64,000 bases of DNA from Gracilaria gracilis (GCA_030374805.1 JARGSG010000204.1:1-64000), one strand, 5' to 3'. Positions 1-11,299 are shown, counted from the first letter of the stretch. The notes: generated by a model from the letters alone, not told the origin. Made by a program: numbers and translations.

Positions 1-748
1 GATTGCATCATTGTATGAGGTTAATTGGATGTGGTGAACGAGCTTGGAGTTGTTGATCAATCGTTCGAAAGGGAGGCATGCCTTCGGTAAAACATTTTTG
101 AAGAATGATGCCGTCCTACAACTGATAGGAGAGTGTAGATGTAATTTGGAAGCTGCACGTAGCACTACACTGCGCGCAGCATCAGCGTTGGACAGCGGGA
201 ATGTACAGGAAACACGTCGCTGATCGGCGTTGCAAAAGTACTCGTTCCGCGATTGTGTTTAGAAGTAATTGACCGGGCTATACAGGTCCATGGGGGTTTG
301 GGTGTTTGCCAAGACTCTATCTTGAGCATTTTCTTCGTGCATGCGAGAAGCCTGCGGATTGCAGACGGTCCGGACGAAGCCCATTTGTTGAACTTGGCAA
401 AGATGGAAGTGAAGTCTAAAGCAAAGTTGTAATTCCCGTTGCAAGAACGAGGATAGCTGCCGTGGAATAGAAGAGAAGTGGGTAGACACCCCTCGCCAGC
501 TGTGGTAGACTGATGAAGAGCTGTTTGAAGTTGCAGTGAAGAAGAAGTCGTTACAGTTGGGCCAACCTAAGAACCCAGAAGCAAAAGGTCAATCCTTGCC
601 AACTGGGTACAAAGGTAGCGAACGAACACTCCGTACCTTCGTACAACGGGTAAGACGCCAAAGCCCTCTCACTTGCGCTCTGCAGTCTATCCTGAAACTG
701 CAGCGATATAAATACCAGAAACGAGCCGTGTAAGGTTAACGTTTACCG

Positions 749-823
749 TTGGTAGGTGCCATGCTGGCCCGGGTGCTGGCCTATCGTTTGAAGCAGGCTC
801 TTGATAATCCGATTGCAGACCAG
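749..823 (+). pseudogene. Possible LINE reverse-transcriptase fragment
   Basis: A short translation containing LARVLAYRLKQALDNPIADQ resembles the conserved block near the start of non-LTR retrotransposon reverse transcriptases (typically ...iLa.RL...l...i...Q). Nothing downstream in this frame continues the RT domain, so at most it is a debris-sized piece. Its support comes mainly from three better LINE fragments within the next 3 kb. The block is short and could be chance. Confidence 0.25.
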
Positions 824-1009
824 TTGAAAGTTCCTATTGACTTCTCGGAAGTAAAAAGGGTATCAACAAGAAACAAGCGAAACGTTTGCTTCTTTTCTTA
901 CCACAGGAATCCAACATTCAGTGTCACAGAGAAGAAGAGAAGTGGTTCCTTCACAACCGTTTGTCGGACATTCTCTTGGCTGCACCTCCTTTGGAACTCT
1001 CTCTCTCTT

Positions 1010-1300
1010 CTATGAGCGCACTAGCTTAATTGTGACTTGGTTCGGAACGTTTCTGTTCAAAGAAACACTCACAAGGAAAGCCAACACTCTAGCGGGCCAC
1101 TTTCTGACTATACTACTGTAGCAGCGGATTGTTCTTGGCGTTTCGACGAGAAGGTAGACATAAACGCCTGGACAACGTTCTCTTGGGGCATCGCAGAAGG
1201 TAGTGACAACGTCGTTCAGAACCCCTGGTCTACAATTACATACCAACTTCTTTCCACGCAAAATGAGACCAAGAGGATGTAAGCTTGGAGTGTATCCCAC
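1010..1300 (-). pseudogene. LINE C-terminal region (CCHC-like end), minus-strand copy
   Basis: The minus strand reads LGLILRGKKLVCNCRPGVLN and then diverges, giving about 100 residues. It matches a plus-strand copy at 1990-2265 in protein and DNA. Both end in the same motif (AATTAAGCTAG), so the two are an inverted pair. The C-x-C...H...C spacing seen intact in the other copy is typical of the extreme C-terminus of RNase H-bearing LINEs. In this copy the His and last Cys are degraded. It lies downstream, on the same strand, of the RNase H fragment at 1500-1840, which is the order expected in one element. Confidence 0.5.
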
Positions 1301-1499
1301 GTAAATTTGTGCCAAAGCGGTTTCTGCTTCTCTCTGAGAAAGAATGTTCTCAAAGCGCTTCGGTATTTCTGAAATCAGCGGGGTGGATTTGGACTTCCAT
1401 TACACTCTCCTACGCACCTCTGCAAGATCTATCAGGATAATTATCTGTTCTTGAAATGGAGTGTTCCATGCTTTGTTTGGTCCAAGTTATCCACCAGCT

Positions 1500-1840
1500 C
1501 ATTCCTTGGATACCACAGTGATCGGTACCAAAATAACATGTACGGGCATAAAGTACCAACGGTACCCAGTTTGATAAACAATTTGAGAGGTCTGCTGCAC
1601 AAACAAAGTACGGTTGTTGCCGAACGGAGATTGTAGATTTTCCATAACACTTCGGGAATCAGTGACTATCCTGACAACTCCTCTCCAACCACTCTTGCCT
1701 TTTCCAGCAGACGCATAGTCGCAGCCTTTATCGCAGTTGCTTCTGCTATAAACGAAGATACTCCGATTCCTGCTGGTATCAGTTTGGTCTCGGGTTGTTG
1801 GAAGAGAGCGCCCACCACATCGCATACGAACCACACACGA
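1500..1840 (-). pseudogene. LINE RNase H domain, frameshifted
   Basis: In one minus-strand frame the segment SSFIAEATAIKAATMRLLEK corresponds to the RNase H helix carrying the catalytic Glu (S.F.AE..Ai..A). A frame change near 1665 leads to RIVTDSRSVMENLQ, the (v)TDS.s.l..L motif carrying a catalytic Asp. A further frame contains WYRSLWYPRNELVDNL, matching the terminal W..H.G...NE..D.L block with its His lost. The three motifs come in correct order but in different frames, so this is a decayed RNase H from a LINE that continues into 1300-1010. Confidence 0.5.
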
Positions 1841-1989
1841 CTGTGGAATCTTAAAGTGCCTTCATGTTCAATTTGTCGCCATCTTCATCTATAATTTCTC
1901 TTCCCCCGGTGTCATTCCATATGCGAACACAAAACGATCATCATACTTAATAACCATGTCGGTCTGCGTCTATGTTTGAAAGTCCCTCA

Positions 1990-2265
1990 CCTGCTGTTCC
2001 AAACGAACTCTTGGGAACTCTTTTGTTTGGAAAGAGGTTAGTTTGTGATTGTCGTCCAGGAGTACTGAATGATGTTGAGCACTATGTGCTGAGATGTCCA
2101 AAAAGAACGCTTGGTAGACGACTTTGCTTGCCGCCCCTTCGTGAACGCCGGATATCTTGTTGTTTCTGATATCATCCGAAAATGCCTGAAAAGGTGCTGG
2201 CCTTCATAGTGAGAGAGCGTTTCTTTCACAAGAAACGCTCTACATTTGGCTGTAATTAAGCTAGA
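1990..2265 (+). pseudogene. LINE C-terminal CCHC region, plus-strand copy
   Basis: The translation LGTLLFGKRLVCDCRPGVLN followed by DVEHYVLRCP keeps a C-x-C-x9-H-x4-C arrangement, the cysteine/histidine cluster found at the C-terminus of many LINE ORF2 proteins. DNA similarity to the minus-strand copy extends past the reading frame to a shared GTAATTAAGCTAG-like end near 2255, so the 3' tail of the element is probably included. No poly(A) or microsatellite tail is obvious. RT and RNase H sequence upstream of this copy is missing. Confidence 0.5.
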
Positions 2266-2276
2266 TGTACCCATAA

Positions 2277-3330
2277 TTGAAAGATTGTAACTGCCCGCAT
2301 CCGCTTTCGAAAAAGAGCGTTATTGGGTCTTATAAAACCCGACATAAGTTCGATGAGTCAGCGTACCACGTTCAAAGAAAAAAAAAGAGGGAAAGAAAGC
2401 GACCACAACAAAGAGACACATGTGCTGCCAACAGAGGTCTTCATTTCGTATCGAGGTCTCAGAAGTTGAACATTGAAATAGAGCAGAACCGAGCGCAGAT
2501 ATGTACCACTCCTCGCCACCAACGTCAAATACAAAATATCGGTCACAAGAAGCAAGAAGATGAAAACCTCTTAGACAGAGCGATATCATGGAGTCTTGAA
2601 GCGAACGAACAAAGGACTCGCCAAATTTTGCGATGCAGTACTTGCCTTCTTCTCCCACTTCAAACACAGGAAGAACGCGTGAAGGTAGTTTGCCCAGTCG
2701 GATAGGAACCAGAGAAGGTATTATCTGATAATTGTTAGACTTTGCCCTCCAAATCTTGAGAACAAGAGTACGTAAATCCCGATGGCCACTGCATTACCCA
2801 GCACAGCTCCAGCTACAAAGAACTTTGTCGCCCTGCCCTTGAACCCAAGGCAATCCCTGCAGCATAAAAAGCAAAATGCAAACAAACCAAGTAGTAGAGA
2901 AAGCAGGAGTCCAATGAAAAAGCACATGCGTTACTTGGTTTACTATCGCCGGTGCTGCCAGGACGAGTGTTTTCATTCAAGATGACTGAGTGTGAAAGGT
3001 GTTCCGAAACGAGTTGCTGCGCTGGGCTCTGGCTGCTGTTGGGTGTTGCTTTGTGCTCATCATTCGGAGATTCGTTCATCTTTTCGACAAGCACCTGCTT
3101 TGGAATTGGGGCCCTTCCTCAATGTTCGTGAAGGAGGCGGTCGAGGGGGGTTGCACTTTGTGCAGAGTAGATATAGGCATAAACGAAACTTTCTGATTGT
3201 CATCATGGGCCAAGGATCCCCGGTCATTCTGTTTTGCTGTAGAGACGGTTTTAGTAAGTTTCGCCTTCGGAGTGGTCTGGAATAAGACTTGGATCAACAT
3301 CAACTTCTTTCGCATCATTCAAAATAGTTT
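2277..3330. other. No recognised gene; possible minus-strand membrane ORF at 2721-2927
   Basis: No family is recognisable here. A minus-strand 68-codon frame (2927-2721) is strongly hydrophobic with two membrane-like stretches. Neighbouring minus-strand frames 3318-3076 and 2667-2320 are open but have no motif. They could be exons of a membrane protein or simply low-GC ORF noise beside LINE debris. I do not call a gene. Confidence 0.2.
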
Positions 3331-3337
3331 GCTCCGT

Positions 3338-3595
3338 TCAAACCTGGGCTGATGGTAGACCGCCGACGCTTTGCTCCTTTCGTCCTTTCGCACTGTATAG
3401 CATATCCTGATTGTATCGTGCGACATGCTTGCTAACTGGTACCAACGGAACACAGTTTGAATGCAACGAACGCATTCTTTCCAATGAGCGCAGAGTGGAT
3501 GTGCCGTTGACTCCACAGCCATATGATACGAAGAGCGGAAGCGATGTTGGAATAGTTTGCATCTGGGCATGTTTGCAGTTCGCGTAGCGTGCCAC
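3338..3595 (-). pseudogene. Second LINE RNase H remnant
   Basis: The minus-strand frame contains NGTSTLRSLERMRSLHSNCV, resembling the RNase H DS.s.L.aLe.....sn.V block of LINEs. DNA around 3430-3460 shares the phrase GGTACCAACGG...CAGTTTGA with the RNase H fragment at 1500-1840, which supports a common origin. The first Asp motif and the terminal H...D block are not visible. It is a fragment of about 85 codons. Confidence 0.35.
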
Positions 3596-4085
3596 TTGCT
3601 AGCTAGTAGAGAAGGTTGTGAGGTGCGAAAGCCATGCAGGAATCAAAAAACGACGTACCAACGGTAGCGGTAAAGGCCAGGCTACCATCGCAGATTGTTA
3701 CGAATAGTTGCACAATGGACCAAAAAGGGTTTCGATGATGGTTGTCGAACGCGGTATCGCACCGACGACGGTGTTGTGGAGGCCGCCAACGCAGGAATGT
3801 GCAACGGTAGCAGAACAGCCGATGTTTGGTTCGGAGCGTGCAAAGTTGGCAACGGCCGACTGTTGCGAGGCCGTACACAGCCGAGCTGGCTAGTAAGCGT
3901 GTTGTACACGAGACACAGGCATTCGACGCCGTGAACGGTGCGGCAAAAAGGCGCTTCTGCAAGCGCCGTGCGGTTGTAATTGAGCGCGCGAGCTGGAGAC
4001 TGAAGATGAAGGGTTTGAGAGCGGCGACAGCAACAGAAAGGGAAGCAAGCCATGAGCACGCGCGCTGTCACAGAAGCAGTTGATC

Positions 4086-4973
4086 ATGTCTCACAAAGCG
4101 GCGGCGTCCTACTCGGTGCCAACGGCGACTACAAGAGCAAGCACGTTGACAAAAGGCATACAGAGACACAACTCGGAGGAACTGACTGCGATTGACATAT
4201 CGGCGGCGCGCGGTGGTTGCAAGCTGCTGCGCGGCATGAACCCCGTGTTGGTGGAGAAGACGTTGTTGTGGCCTTGCAGCTCGTGCGACCTGACGTTTCT
4301 GGCGGGGTACTCGTGGGTACTGTCGCCGCGCGCGCTGCTGGGATGGCGCGTGCTGATGGTTGTGTACGTGGTGGTGACGCTGGTTGTGATCGGGCTGTCG
4401 GACATTGCTCGCGTGTACAGCTTGTCGTTCGGTATCTACTGCGCGCAGCTGGTGAGCTGCTGCGCGTGCGTGGCGTGCAGTTGCATGTCCGTGCTCGGGC
4501 GGCGGAAACGGTTTCCGAAGCGAGCGAGCAGAGGGCGGAAGAAGGCGGCGCAAGTAGTGGACACGGCGTGCATCATGCTGGTGCAAAACGTGCTAGCGCT
4601 GAGTGTGTACAACGACATTGTGGTGGCGACGCGCGACCACGTGAGCGCGACGAGCCAGGCAAGCTTCAAGCTGCTTCACTGGTACAACGTGCTGCCCGGC
4701 GGCGGCGAGCTCATCGTGGGCTGCGCGCAGTTTGAGGCGCGCCACTTCTCGCCGCTGCTGGCGCTCAAGGCGCTGGCGCTGGCGTCGGCGTTCGCGGCGC
4801 GCTACGTGCCATGGCTGCCGCGGCTGCCGCAGCTGTACGACGACGTCTGGCACGACGACAGCTGCGCCGCCGCGCTGCTGGTCGTGTTGCAGATGGCCAT
4901 CATCGGCACGCTGAGCGCGCTGGCCGTGCTGGGCGCGCAGAAAGCGCGCCAGGCGCTTATCCGACGCATGTGA
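4086..4973 (+). CDS. Multi-pass membrane protein, unidentified
   Basis: A 295-residue protein from ATG 4086. A TTG two codons earlier is a weaker start. The gene is GC-rich, unlike the flanking repeats. Hydrophobic segments lie at about residues 88-106, 111-135, 157-179, 221-241 and 261-283, separated by a strongly basic loop (about 138-154, RRKRFPKR...RGRKK). The N-terminal 80 residues are soluble, Ser/Thr-rich, with a Cys cluster (WPCSSCD). A His near residue 198 before a loop and the overall topology faintly recall Rolling-stone/ADTRP-type proteins, but I cannot confirm a family. TGTAA occurs twice shortly after the stop (4996-5013), a possible polyadenylation element. It appears to be an intact, single-exon host gene. 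Confidence 0.65.
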   Translation: MSHKAAASYSVPTATTRASTLTKGIQRHNSEELTAIDISAARGGCKLLRGMNPVLVEKTLLWPCSSCDLTFLAGYSWVLSPRALLGWRVLMVVYVVVTLVVIGLSDIARVYSLSFGIYCAQLVSCCACVACSCMSVLGRRKRFPKRASRGRKKAAQVVDTACIMLVQNVLALSVYNDIVVATRDHVSATSQASFKLLHWYNVLPGGGELIVGCAQFEARHFSPLLALKALALASAFAARYVPWLPRLPQLYDDVWHDDSCAAALLVVLQMAIIGTLSALAVLGAQKARQALIRRM

Positions 4974-4989
4974 TCTTGCGATGAGATAC

Positions 4990-5024
4990 TGATACTGTAA
5001 ACATACGCTGTAAATGCATTCGCA

Positions 5025-5066
<42 letters not shown>

Positions 5067-6180
5067 TGTTGGCGGCAACAAGTGGCCGCCCGTGCGTTGG
5101 AACAGGTTGGAACAGGTTGGAACAGGTTGGAACAGTGTCCGCAGCTGGCTCAGCGCAGCCAGCGAGTGCCAGCACACAACATCGCAAGAGCGGGCGTCGC
5201 CCCCCCCCCCCCCCCCCCCACCCGTAAAAACCCACGCGCCGTGGCCCGCACACGTGTGCGCGCTGTAGAGCGTCGCTTCTCAAACGCGCGTGCGCGTATG
5301 AAAGCGCCGCGTCGAGGTACAAAGGTACCACGCCGCAGCGCGTCGTGCTAATACTCACGGCGCGCCGTCGCGCGAAAAAAAGGCCACGCATGAAGACGCG
5401 CTTTTGCCGCGCGCAACCGCCACAACGCGCCGCACGTACGAAGGTAGCCAGTCGCTGGCCCGTTTAGAAGCGCCGCCGCGCGCGCGCGCGCACCACAGGG
5501 GAGGTGTCGTGCGGGGGCCGGGCCCTCCCCCCCCCCTATATCCGCCAGTGCGGCGTTGGCCCGGTTACGGCTCACCCCGGGCGTGGGCTGGCGCGGAGAG
5601 GCGCGCCTAGATAAGCTCTAAGCGGGCCAAAACAAACGCGTCGAATGAGCGGTTGGCGCGAGCGCCTCGCCGTCGTTCCACCGTTCCACCGCGTTCCACA
5701 TGCACGCGCGCCGTTGGCGCTCATACACAGCGTCGTTTGGGGCGCGACCTTTGCCACGTGGCACTGGCACGCGCCGGTAGCGCGTTGGCGAACGGTCCAA
5801 CTGCGCGCGGCGCGCACACTGTGCCGGCGGCCAATGGGCGGCGTGCGCCCCGTCGCGTGCTTCCGTTGGTCAGCTTTTAAGCGTTGCCGCCGGTGTCCCT
5901 CCATGGCATTCTGAAGTCTGCCGGTACGCGCATCGCCGCCGCTTTGGCGCGCTCGTCGCCGCGCTTTGGCGCGCCTTTTGCGCGCTTTGGCGCGTTTGGC
6001 GCGCGCCCCTTTGCTTTGGCGTTGCGCTTCCCGCTTGGCTGTGTCGCTTTCCCGCTTGGCTGTTTCGCCTTTTCGCTCGTCTGTGTTTAGCTTCCCGCTT
6101 CGGCGGGTTGGCTCCCTGGTCGGCGCTTTACTTTCTGCGTATATGTACAAATCCGTGCAGCAAAAGCGCCGCTAAACTAG
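4990..6180. other. GC-rich intergenic region with simple repeats
   Basis: There is no credible gene; the many open frames are a by-product of very high GC. It holds a (GCC)n run (about 5026-5065), a 10-bp tandem GGTTGGAACA x4 (about 5094-5133), a C20 tract (5200-5219), a C10 tract after GGGCCCT (5527-5536), and a region rich in TTTGGCGCG repeats (about 5940-6010) followed by two CCCGCTTGGCTGT units (6030-6065). It separates the membrane-protein gene from the 3' end of the convergent RBR gene. Confidence 0.6.
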
Positions 6181-6188
6181 CGCCGCGA

Positions 6189-9100
6189 TTAGTCGACAAA
6201 ATCCCAATCGCTTGGCTCACTCAAAATCCATATCCATATCCTCCCCTCCTCCTCCTCCTCCCCCTCCTCTTCCTCTGACCCGTTTTCCTCCTCCCCCGAA
6301 TCCCCCATCTCTTCACTGCCCTCCCTTCCAGACCTCCCGATTACCTCCTGCACCTCGCGTCGCACCGCGGCCGAACGTTCGTCCGCAACCGGCCCATGGA
6401 ATCGCAGCGGCAAATATAGCTGGTCTCTTCTCTCATCCTCCTCCTCCACTGTTTCCGTCGCGCTCGCGCGCTCCCCGTTCCCATTCGTACCTCTCATCGG
6501 GCTCTCCCCAAACGCAAACAGCCTGCGCGTGCCGGGAGTCATCAACCCTGCGCCCTCGCGCCCGTTTCTCCTTGCATTGTTCTCACGGTTCAGCACCAGG
6601 TTCCTGGTTGACGGCGACATGGGCGACACCACAATCGTTCCGATCCGCCTGGATCTTCGGCTTCTCAGCACCCTCATCGGGCTCTCAAGCAACTTTCGAC
6701 CCAGGTCTTCGAACATCTCTTCTCGTTCCGCCCCCTGTCGTCGGCTGGCACGTCTTGCAAGTCTTTTCAGCCCGCCCTCATCACCATCATCATCATCATC
6801 ATCCTCATCATCATCATCCCCCTCCTCTTCATCCTCATCCCCCTCCTCTTCTTCCTCATCCCCCTCTTCTTCTTCTTCCCCCTCCTCGTTCATATCTTCA
6901 GCCTCTTCCTCTTCACCAAACTCATCCGTCTCACTGCTGGCTCCCTCGGGGAGGATGAAGCCGCTCATGTGCGGCACAAACACTTCGTTATAGAAGCGGA
7001 TTATGTCGCCCCTTCCAGCTCTTCGTTCCCCTCCCTTTCTCTTCATCCTCATTGTCTGCACCTGCCTCCGTCTGCAACAGATACCCAAAGTCATACAGGC
7101 TGATGTTGCGAGTCACCAATTCCGATGGCGAATTGTATCGGAACGTTACTTCGTTCGTGTGGTCCAGGGCTGTGGTAATGTCTTACAATCGTGCGGAACC
7201 GCAGCTGAATGTGCTGCACCTTCGCCACGCCGTAGATCACGCACAGGATGATCAAATCCACATGCCTGTTGATTACCAGGTTCCACCTGCACCACAGCGC
7301 GAACTTGATGCTCCTCCACACCTGTGATCTCAGATGAACAAGGTCAAGTCTTCTTAACAGTTCTTCGGTTCTGGTGCCAGCTAACGCAAACACCTTCTCG
7401 AAGAAAAAGTCCAGCACTCGTGCTCGTGCATCATGATCGCCGTACATCCGCTCGGGCTTTTCCATCTCTTTCAATTTTGGTGTACTACTATCTTCCACCT
7501 CAGCTTCACCCTTCACTTCATCTTCATCTACCGACGCACCACGCTCTTGTGCCGGTGTTACCGGGGAAGCTTGCGCGAAATTCTCCGCCGACTCGCTTCC
7601 TTGCGCTGTGTCGTCGCTACCAACTACCTCTTCGGGTGAAGCCTCTTGTGTACTTGGTGCAGTACGGTTCTGTTGCATTATCAAGTCTCTGTTGTACGCT
7701 TGAAGTACTTGCACAAGCGGTGACTTGCTTCTCCATGCCATCCATTCAAGTATGCGCGCATCGCAACACACTAAATGGTGTACCAAACACCTTGGCATCT
7801 GGGGAACAAGCATGCAGAATGTATCCAACGCTTTGGTAAGTTCAAACGGTGACACATCGAACGCTCGGTATGCCACCGCAAACACCTGGAGATCTCTTCG
7901 TCCATGTGCTGCTGCAGTGGTTTCCCACGCAAACGTAAGGAAGCTCTTGTGCAATACGTAGTTGTGAAGTACGTTGGACAAGAACTTCTCCGGCTGTTGA
8001 CTCAACCGACGTTTCTCCTTTTCGAGGATTCCTTCCATAGCTGCAAAATAAACAGCCAGTACTTCACGAACGTGTCGATCGGAATTCGTGTCTCGGAGAA
8101 CGGTGCACAATGCCGCGGAAAAGCGCCTACCAACATCAATGATAGCCAGTAGTGGACGACCGCCGCCCGTGACCTTCCTCAGACCGTCCGTCGTGGATAC
8201 TTGCTCCAGCGGACACGTCAGGCAGGACTCGCTATTCGTTTCTGGGCGACTCGCGGTCAAGGTTGTAATCCACCTCATAGTTCGGCTATCATCTGCCGTC
8301 GTTGGCGACGCAGCTACATTCGGTGTGGGTGGCCTTGTCACATATCGTGGCGAGATGGCAGCCACAGTCGCCAGGGCATCCAGGGCATCGGGTCGAGTGG
8401 ACAACGCATACCTGGAGAAGTTTGGCGACGAACGAGGTGTCAGCATAGCAGCACGTGAGCGCGCTCTGCGAGCAGGCGTGCTGCGAGCCGGCGTTGGCGG
8501 ACGTGCAGCAGACGGCGGCACCGGTTCGTCATCGGCCCCGTCTTTGGCGACGTTGCGGACGTGGAGTAATCGCATCCTCATCCTGGTCTTGGTCTACGTC
8601 TTCATCCAAGGCGCGCTTGCGGCCAAGAGCCGAAGTGGCTTGCGGTGTTGACTGAGCCTGGGGCTGCGTCGCTCCCATGACATGATTTGTCGTGGACGGA
8701 CCATTTGACGCCTGTGGTTGAGGTGAGCTGGAGTTAGAGCCGGCCGCTGCGGATGAACCGTTCGCCGTGGACATTGCTGCAGACGGAGTGTCTTCAGAGT
8801 TTGAAGCTGCCTTGCGAGCGGACACGGGTCCGAGTGGATTGGCAAGCGGCTGAGCTGTGAAGGCGGTAAGCTGCGGAGCGTGAAGGAAGATGCGTTCATC
8901 GGTTGCAACACGGTCCTTATAGCCAGTGAGCTGTTGCGCGTACAAGGCGTCCAGGTCTTGGCAGATAACCTCCAGCTGGGAGTCGGGGCGTGGGAACAAG
9001 GGCAGAATGGCGTGAAGGTGCCTGTGCAGCTGCGTATCCAAGGCACGTCGGTAATGGCGCAACTCGTTAGGTACGGCGCACGTGGCACGGAATATGGCAT

Positions 9101-9702
9101 GACCAGGATCCTCGCCGGCTATGAGGCCGGCATGTACCACACTGGCGAGCATGACATGATGTGCTTGCTCGTAGGTTAAACTACATTCGGCCGGGGGCGT
9201 AAGAGAGCTCCTTGCGACGAGGAAGAACAACCACGCGAGCTGAAGCACGCGAGGATGATCGTGTAGCAGGACCACTGTCCATGAGAAAGCATAGCTGACG
9301 CCACACGTGGGCGCTGACCATGAAAGCAACGGATGCAGAGTGGACGCGACGATCAGTGGGTGAAGCGGCCGCAGGCTGGACGGGCTGGATCTCATCTTCG
9401 ATATCAGAGTCAGAGTCAGATTGCGGTGCAAGAAGTTGAGGCTGAGCATCCGCGGCGCGGAGCACGCGTTCCAGCGGATGCAGCGGGATTTGCTCGGCGT
9501 GGATGGCGATGGACGCGATGTACAAGGCGCAGGCCGAGGTGTATGGATCAGGATGCATGGGGAAAGCGTTGGCGTGGATGAAACGGGCCTGGAGGACAAC
9601 GTGATCCGGGAAAGCGAGGCGGTGAGCCAGGATGTCGATGCAGTCGATGTCGTTCTGGACGGCGTCGGGCGCGGCGGGGGCTTGGTCGAATAGATTCTGC
9701 AT
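6189..9702 (-). CDS. RBR: Retinoblastoma-related protein (pocket protein), reading frame interrupted
   Basis: Pocket proteins repress E2F/DP transcription at G1/S and are inactivated by Cdk phosphorylation in the nucleus. The likely start is ATG 9702. The N-terminal domain includes QLAWLFFLVARSSL. Pocket A runs about 8284-7712, with KSFLTFAWE, AFDVSPFELTKALD and DARILEWMAWRSKSPL aligning to RB1. Pocket B starts near 7430 (FFFEKVFALA, RHVDLIILCVIYGVAKV) and resumes at GDIIRFYNEVFVPHMSG (7010-6960), keeping the Tyr-Asn pair of the LxCxE cleft. The tail is acidic and has many Ser/Thr-Pro sites (LTPR, ESPMR, SPMSPSTR, MTPGTRR). Frame changes occur near 9270, 8545 and 7060-7095. A GTATG...GCAG intron of about 35 or 41 nt explains the last one well. 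The others may be tiny introns, sequence errors or mutations. Family assignment is firm; exon structure is not. Confidence 0.85.
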
Positions 9703-9739
9703 GTTGTAGTTGTTTTGGAGTGTGTGGCGGGGGTCGGGT

Positions 9740-10530
9740 GGTACACAATATGGCGAGGATGGGCGGTGTGTGTGTAGATATGACTGTGGTGAGAAACTAG
9801 AGAAAGCTTGGCACAAAGACGTAAAAGCGTTCAAAACAAGAGCTGGGAACAGTTGTTGGATGGGGAGGGCTCAACGTTGAGACGGCGACGAGCGGCGCGG
9901 CGTTTATGAAGGGCGCGAGCGACGCGCGCACACGCAGCAGCGGCGGCAGCGCCAGCAACCGAGCGGAGCAAAAGTGCGCGCGTCGCGCGCGAGAGCGCGC
10001 TCGCGGCGGCGCTCACACGGCGCACACCATCAACGCACCACAGCGTCCCCACCGCGCTGAGCGGCGGCGCGCCGCCCAAGTGCCGCAAAAAGCTGTGAAA
10101 TTCAACATGAGATACGCGCACACGTGTGGCAGCGCTCCAACGGCGGCGCTGGTTCCCGCGCTTTTTGTCCACCGCCGGCGCGCACTGTCGCCCGCCGCTG
10201 CGCGTGACGCGTGTTGGCGCGCGCACGCCTGCGCCGTGGAGGCGCTGGCGCCACTTCCCGCCATTTTGAGTGGCGGTGGCGGATGTGCGCGCCGCGCCAG
10301 CAATGCCACGCATGTGCGTGCTGCGCGCATGCCGCACGTGTTGCCGCGGGGGACCGTCGGGGGAGCCCCACGCGCGCTCGGGGGGACTTCACGGGTCACT
10401 ATGGCCCCCTCAACGCTTTCAACGCTAGTACGAGCATCGCTATCACCCAATTATGTGCGAACAGCCCTATTATTCAAGTACGAGCAAAGCTATTTCACGA
10501 GTACCAGCAACGCTCATTAATCGTGGCGCA
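9740..10530. other. GC-rich region upstream of RBR
   Basis: This is the 5' flank of the RBR gene. Composition is extremely GC-rich (GCGCG-type runs), which yields overlapping open frames on both strands with Ala/Arg-biased translations and no recognisable domain. It probably contains the RBR promoter and perhaps that of a divergent unit. I see no TATA box or defined site that I could defend. Confidence 0.4.
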
Positions 10531-10565
10531 GGCCCTCCCCCCCCCCCCCCCTCCCCCCCCCCCCC
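10531..10565 (+). repeat. Poly-C tract
   Basis: GGCCCT is followed by C14-15, one T and C13. The same GGCCCTCCCC lead-in precedes the C10 tract at 5527-5536, on the other side of the RBR gene. Confidence 0.9.
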
Positions 10566-10859
10566 AACATTGCCTACTCGGAGTACCTATCCTTCGCCGC
10601 TGCACTGATCCTCCGCAAAGAACCGTTCTACGCTTTCAACGTCTACTTCGACGCTCCGTACTTGTGTAATTTTCATCCAAGCACCGACACCATTCGACCG
10701 CAGGTCCAAGTATCTACTCCCCCTGTTTGCCGTCCCCCACCTCCTCCAACGCGCTACGCCGCCACCCTGGCAAGCGAACCAAGCTCCGTAACCCCCACCG
10801 CCGGCTTCAAGCTCAGGCCCGCCGTGTTCAGCAGCGCATTTCCCCCACACATCGCACCC

Positions 10860-11265
10860 ATGAACTGTCGGTGGCAATAGCCTGGTGGCAATAACCTGGT
10901 TGGTTGTCCGCCAATGCTCGTCACGCCTACGGCCGTCCCTCGCCATCATGCCGCAGTTCGCCACGCGGTGGGAGCGTCTGCTGCACCGTACGGCGTGTAG
11001 AATCAAACTTGCCGGCCCTTTCCCCGCTCGCCACTGGCGATGATTTGGTTCTCCCTTGGTCAAACTCGGTCACGCCGGCCGCCGTCCCCCGCCGCCATGC
11101 CGCAGTTCGCCTCGTAGTGGCAGCGTCTGTTGGGCCGGACGGTGTGTAGAATCAAACTCGCCAGCCGTTTCCCCACTGGTGGCGATGACTTGGTTCTCCG
11201 TTGACCAAACCGGGTCACGCCGGCCGCCGTCCCTCGCGGCCACGACGCAGCTCGGCACGCAGTGG
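10860..11265 (+). repeat. Tandem repeat, unit about 145 bp
   Basis: Two full and two partial units can be aligned. Each has a CGGCCG(CC)GTCCC start (10,928; 11,078; 11,219), then CATGCCGCAGTTCGCC, then GTGTAGAATCAAACT, and ends with TGGCGATGA-TTGGTTCTCC and GGTCACGCC. A degenerate leading unit is visible from about 10,862. Units differ at many positions, so the array is not recent. No coding potential is recognisable. Just upstream, 10,690-10,830 resembles 20,440-20,560 (shared CAAGCTC-GT-AC-CCCACCGCCGG), a dispersed repeat. Confidence 0.75.
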
Positions 11266-11299
11266 AAGATGGAGTTCGAATTGAACGTTGCCCAAAATC

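Noticed and set aside
6781-6890. CAT/CTC trinucleotide run as a microsatellite outside genes
   Set aside because: It encodes the Asp/Glu-rich tail of the RBR protein on the minus strand.
9831-10337. Long minus- and plus-strand ORFs in GC-rich sequence at 5-6 kb and 9.8-10.5 kb
   Set aside because: All six frames are open because of GC-rich composition; translations are Ala/Arg-biased with no motif.
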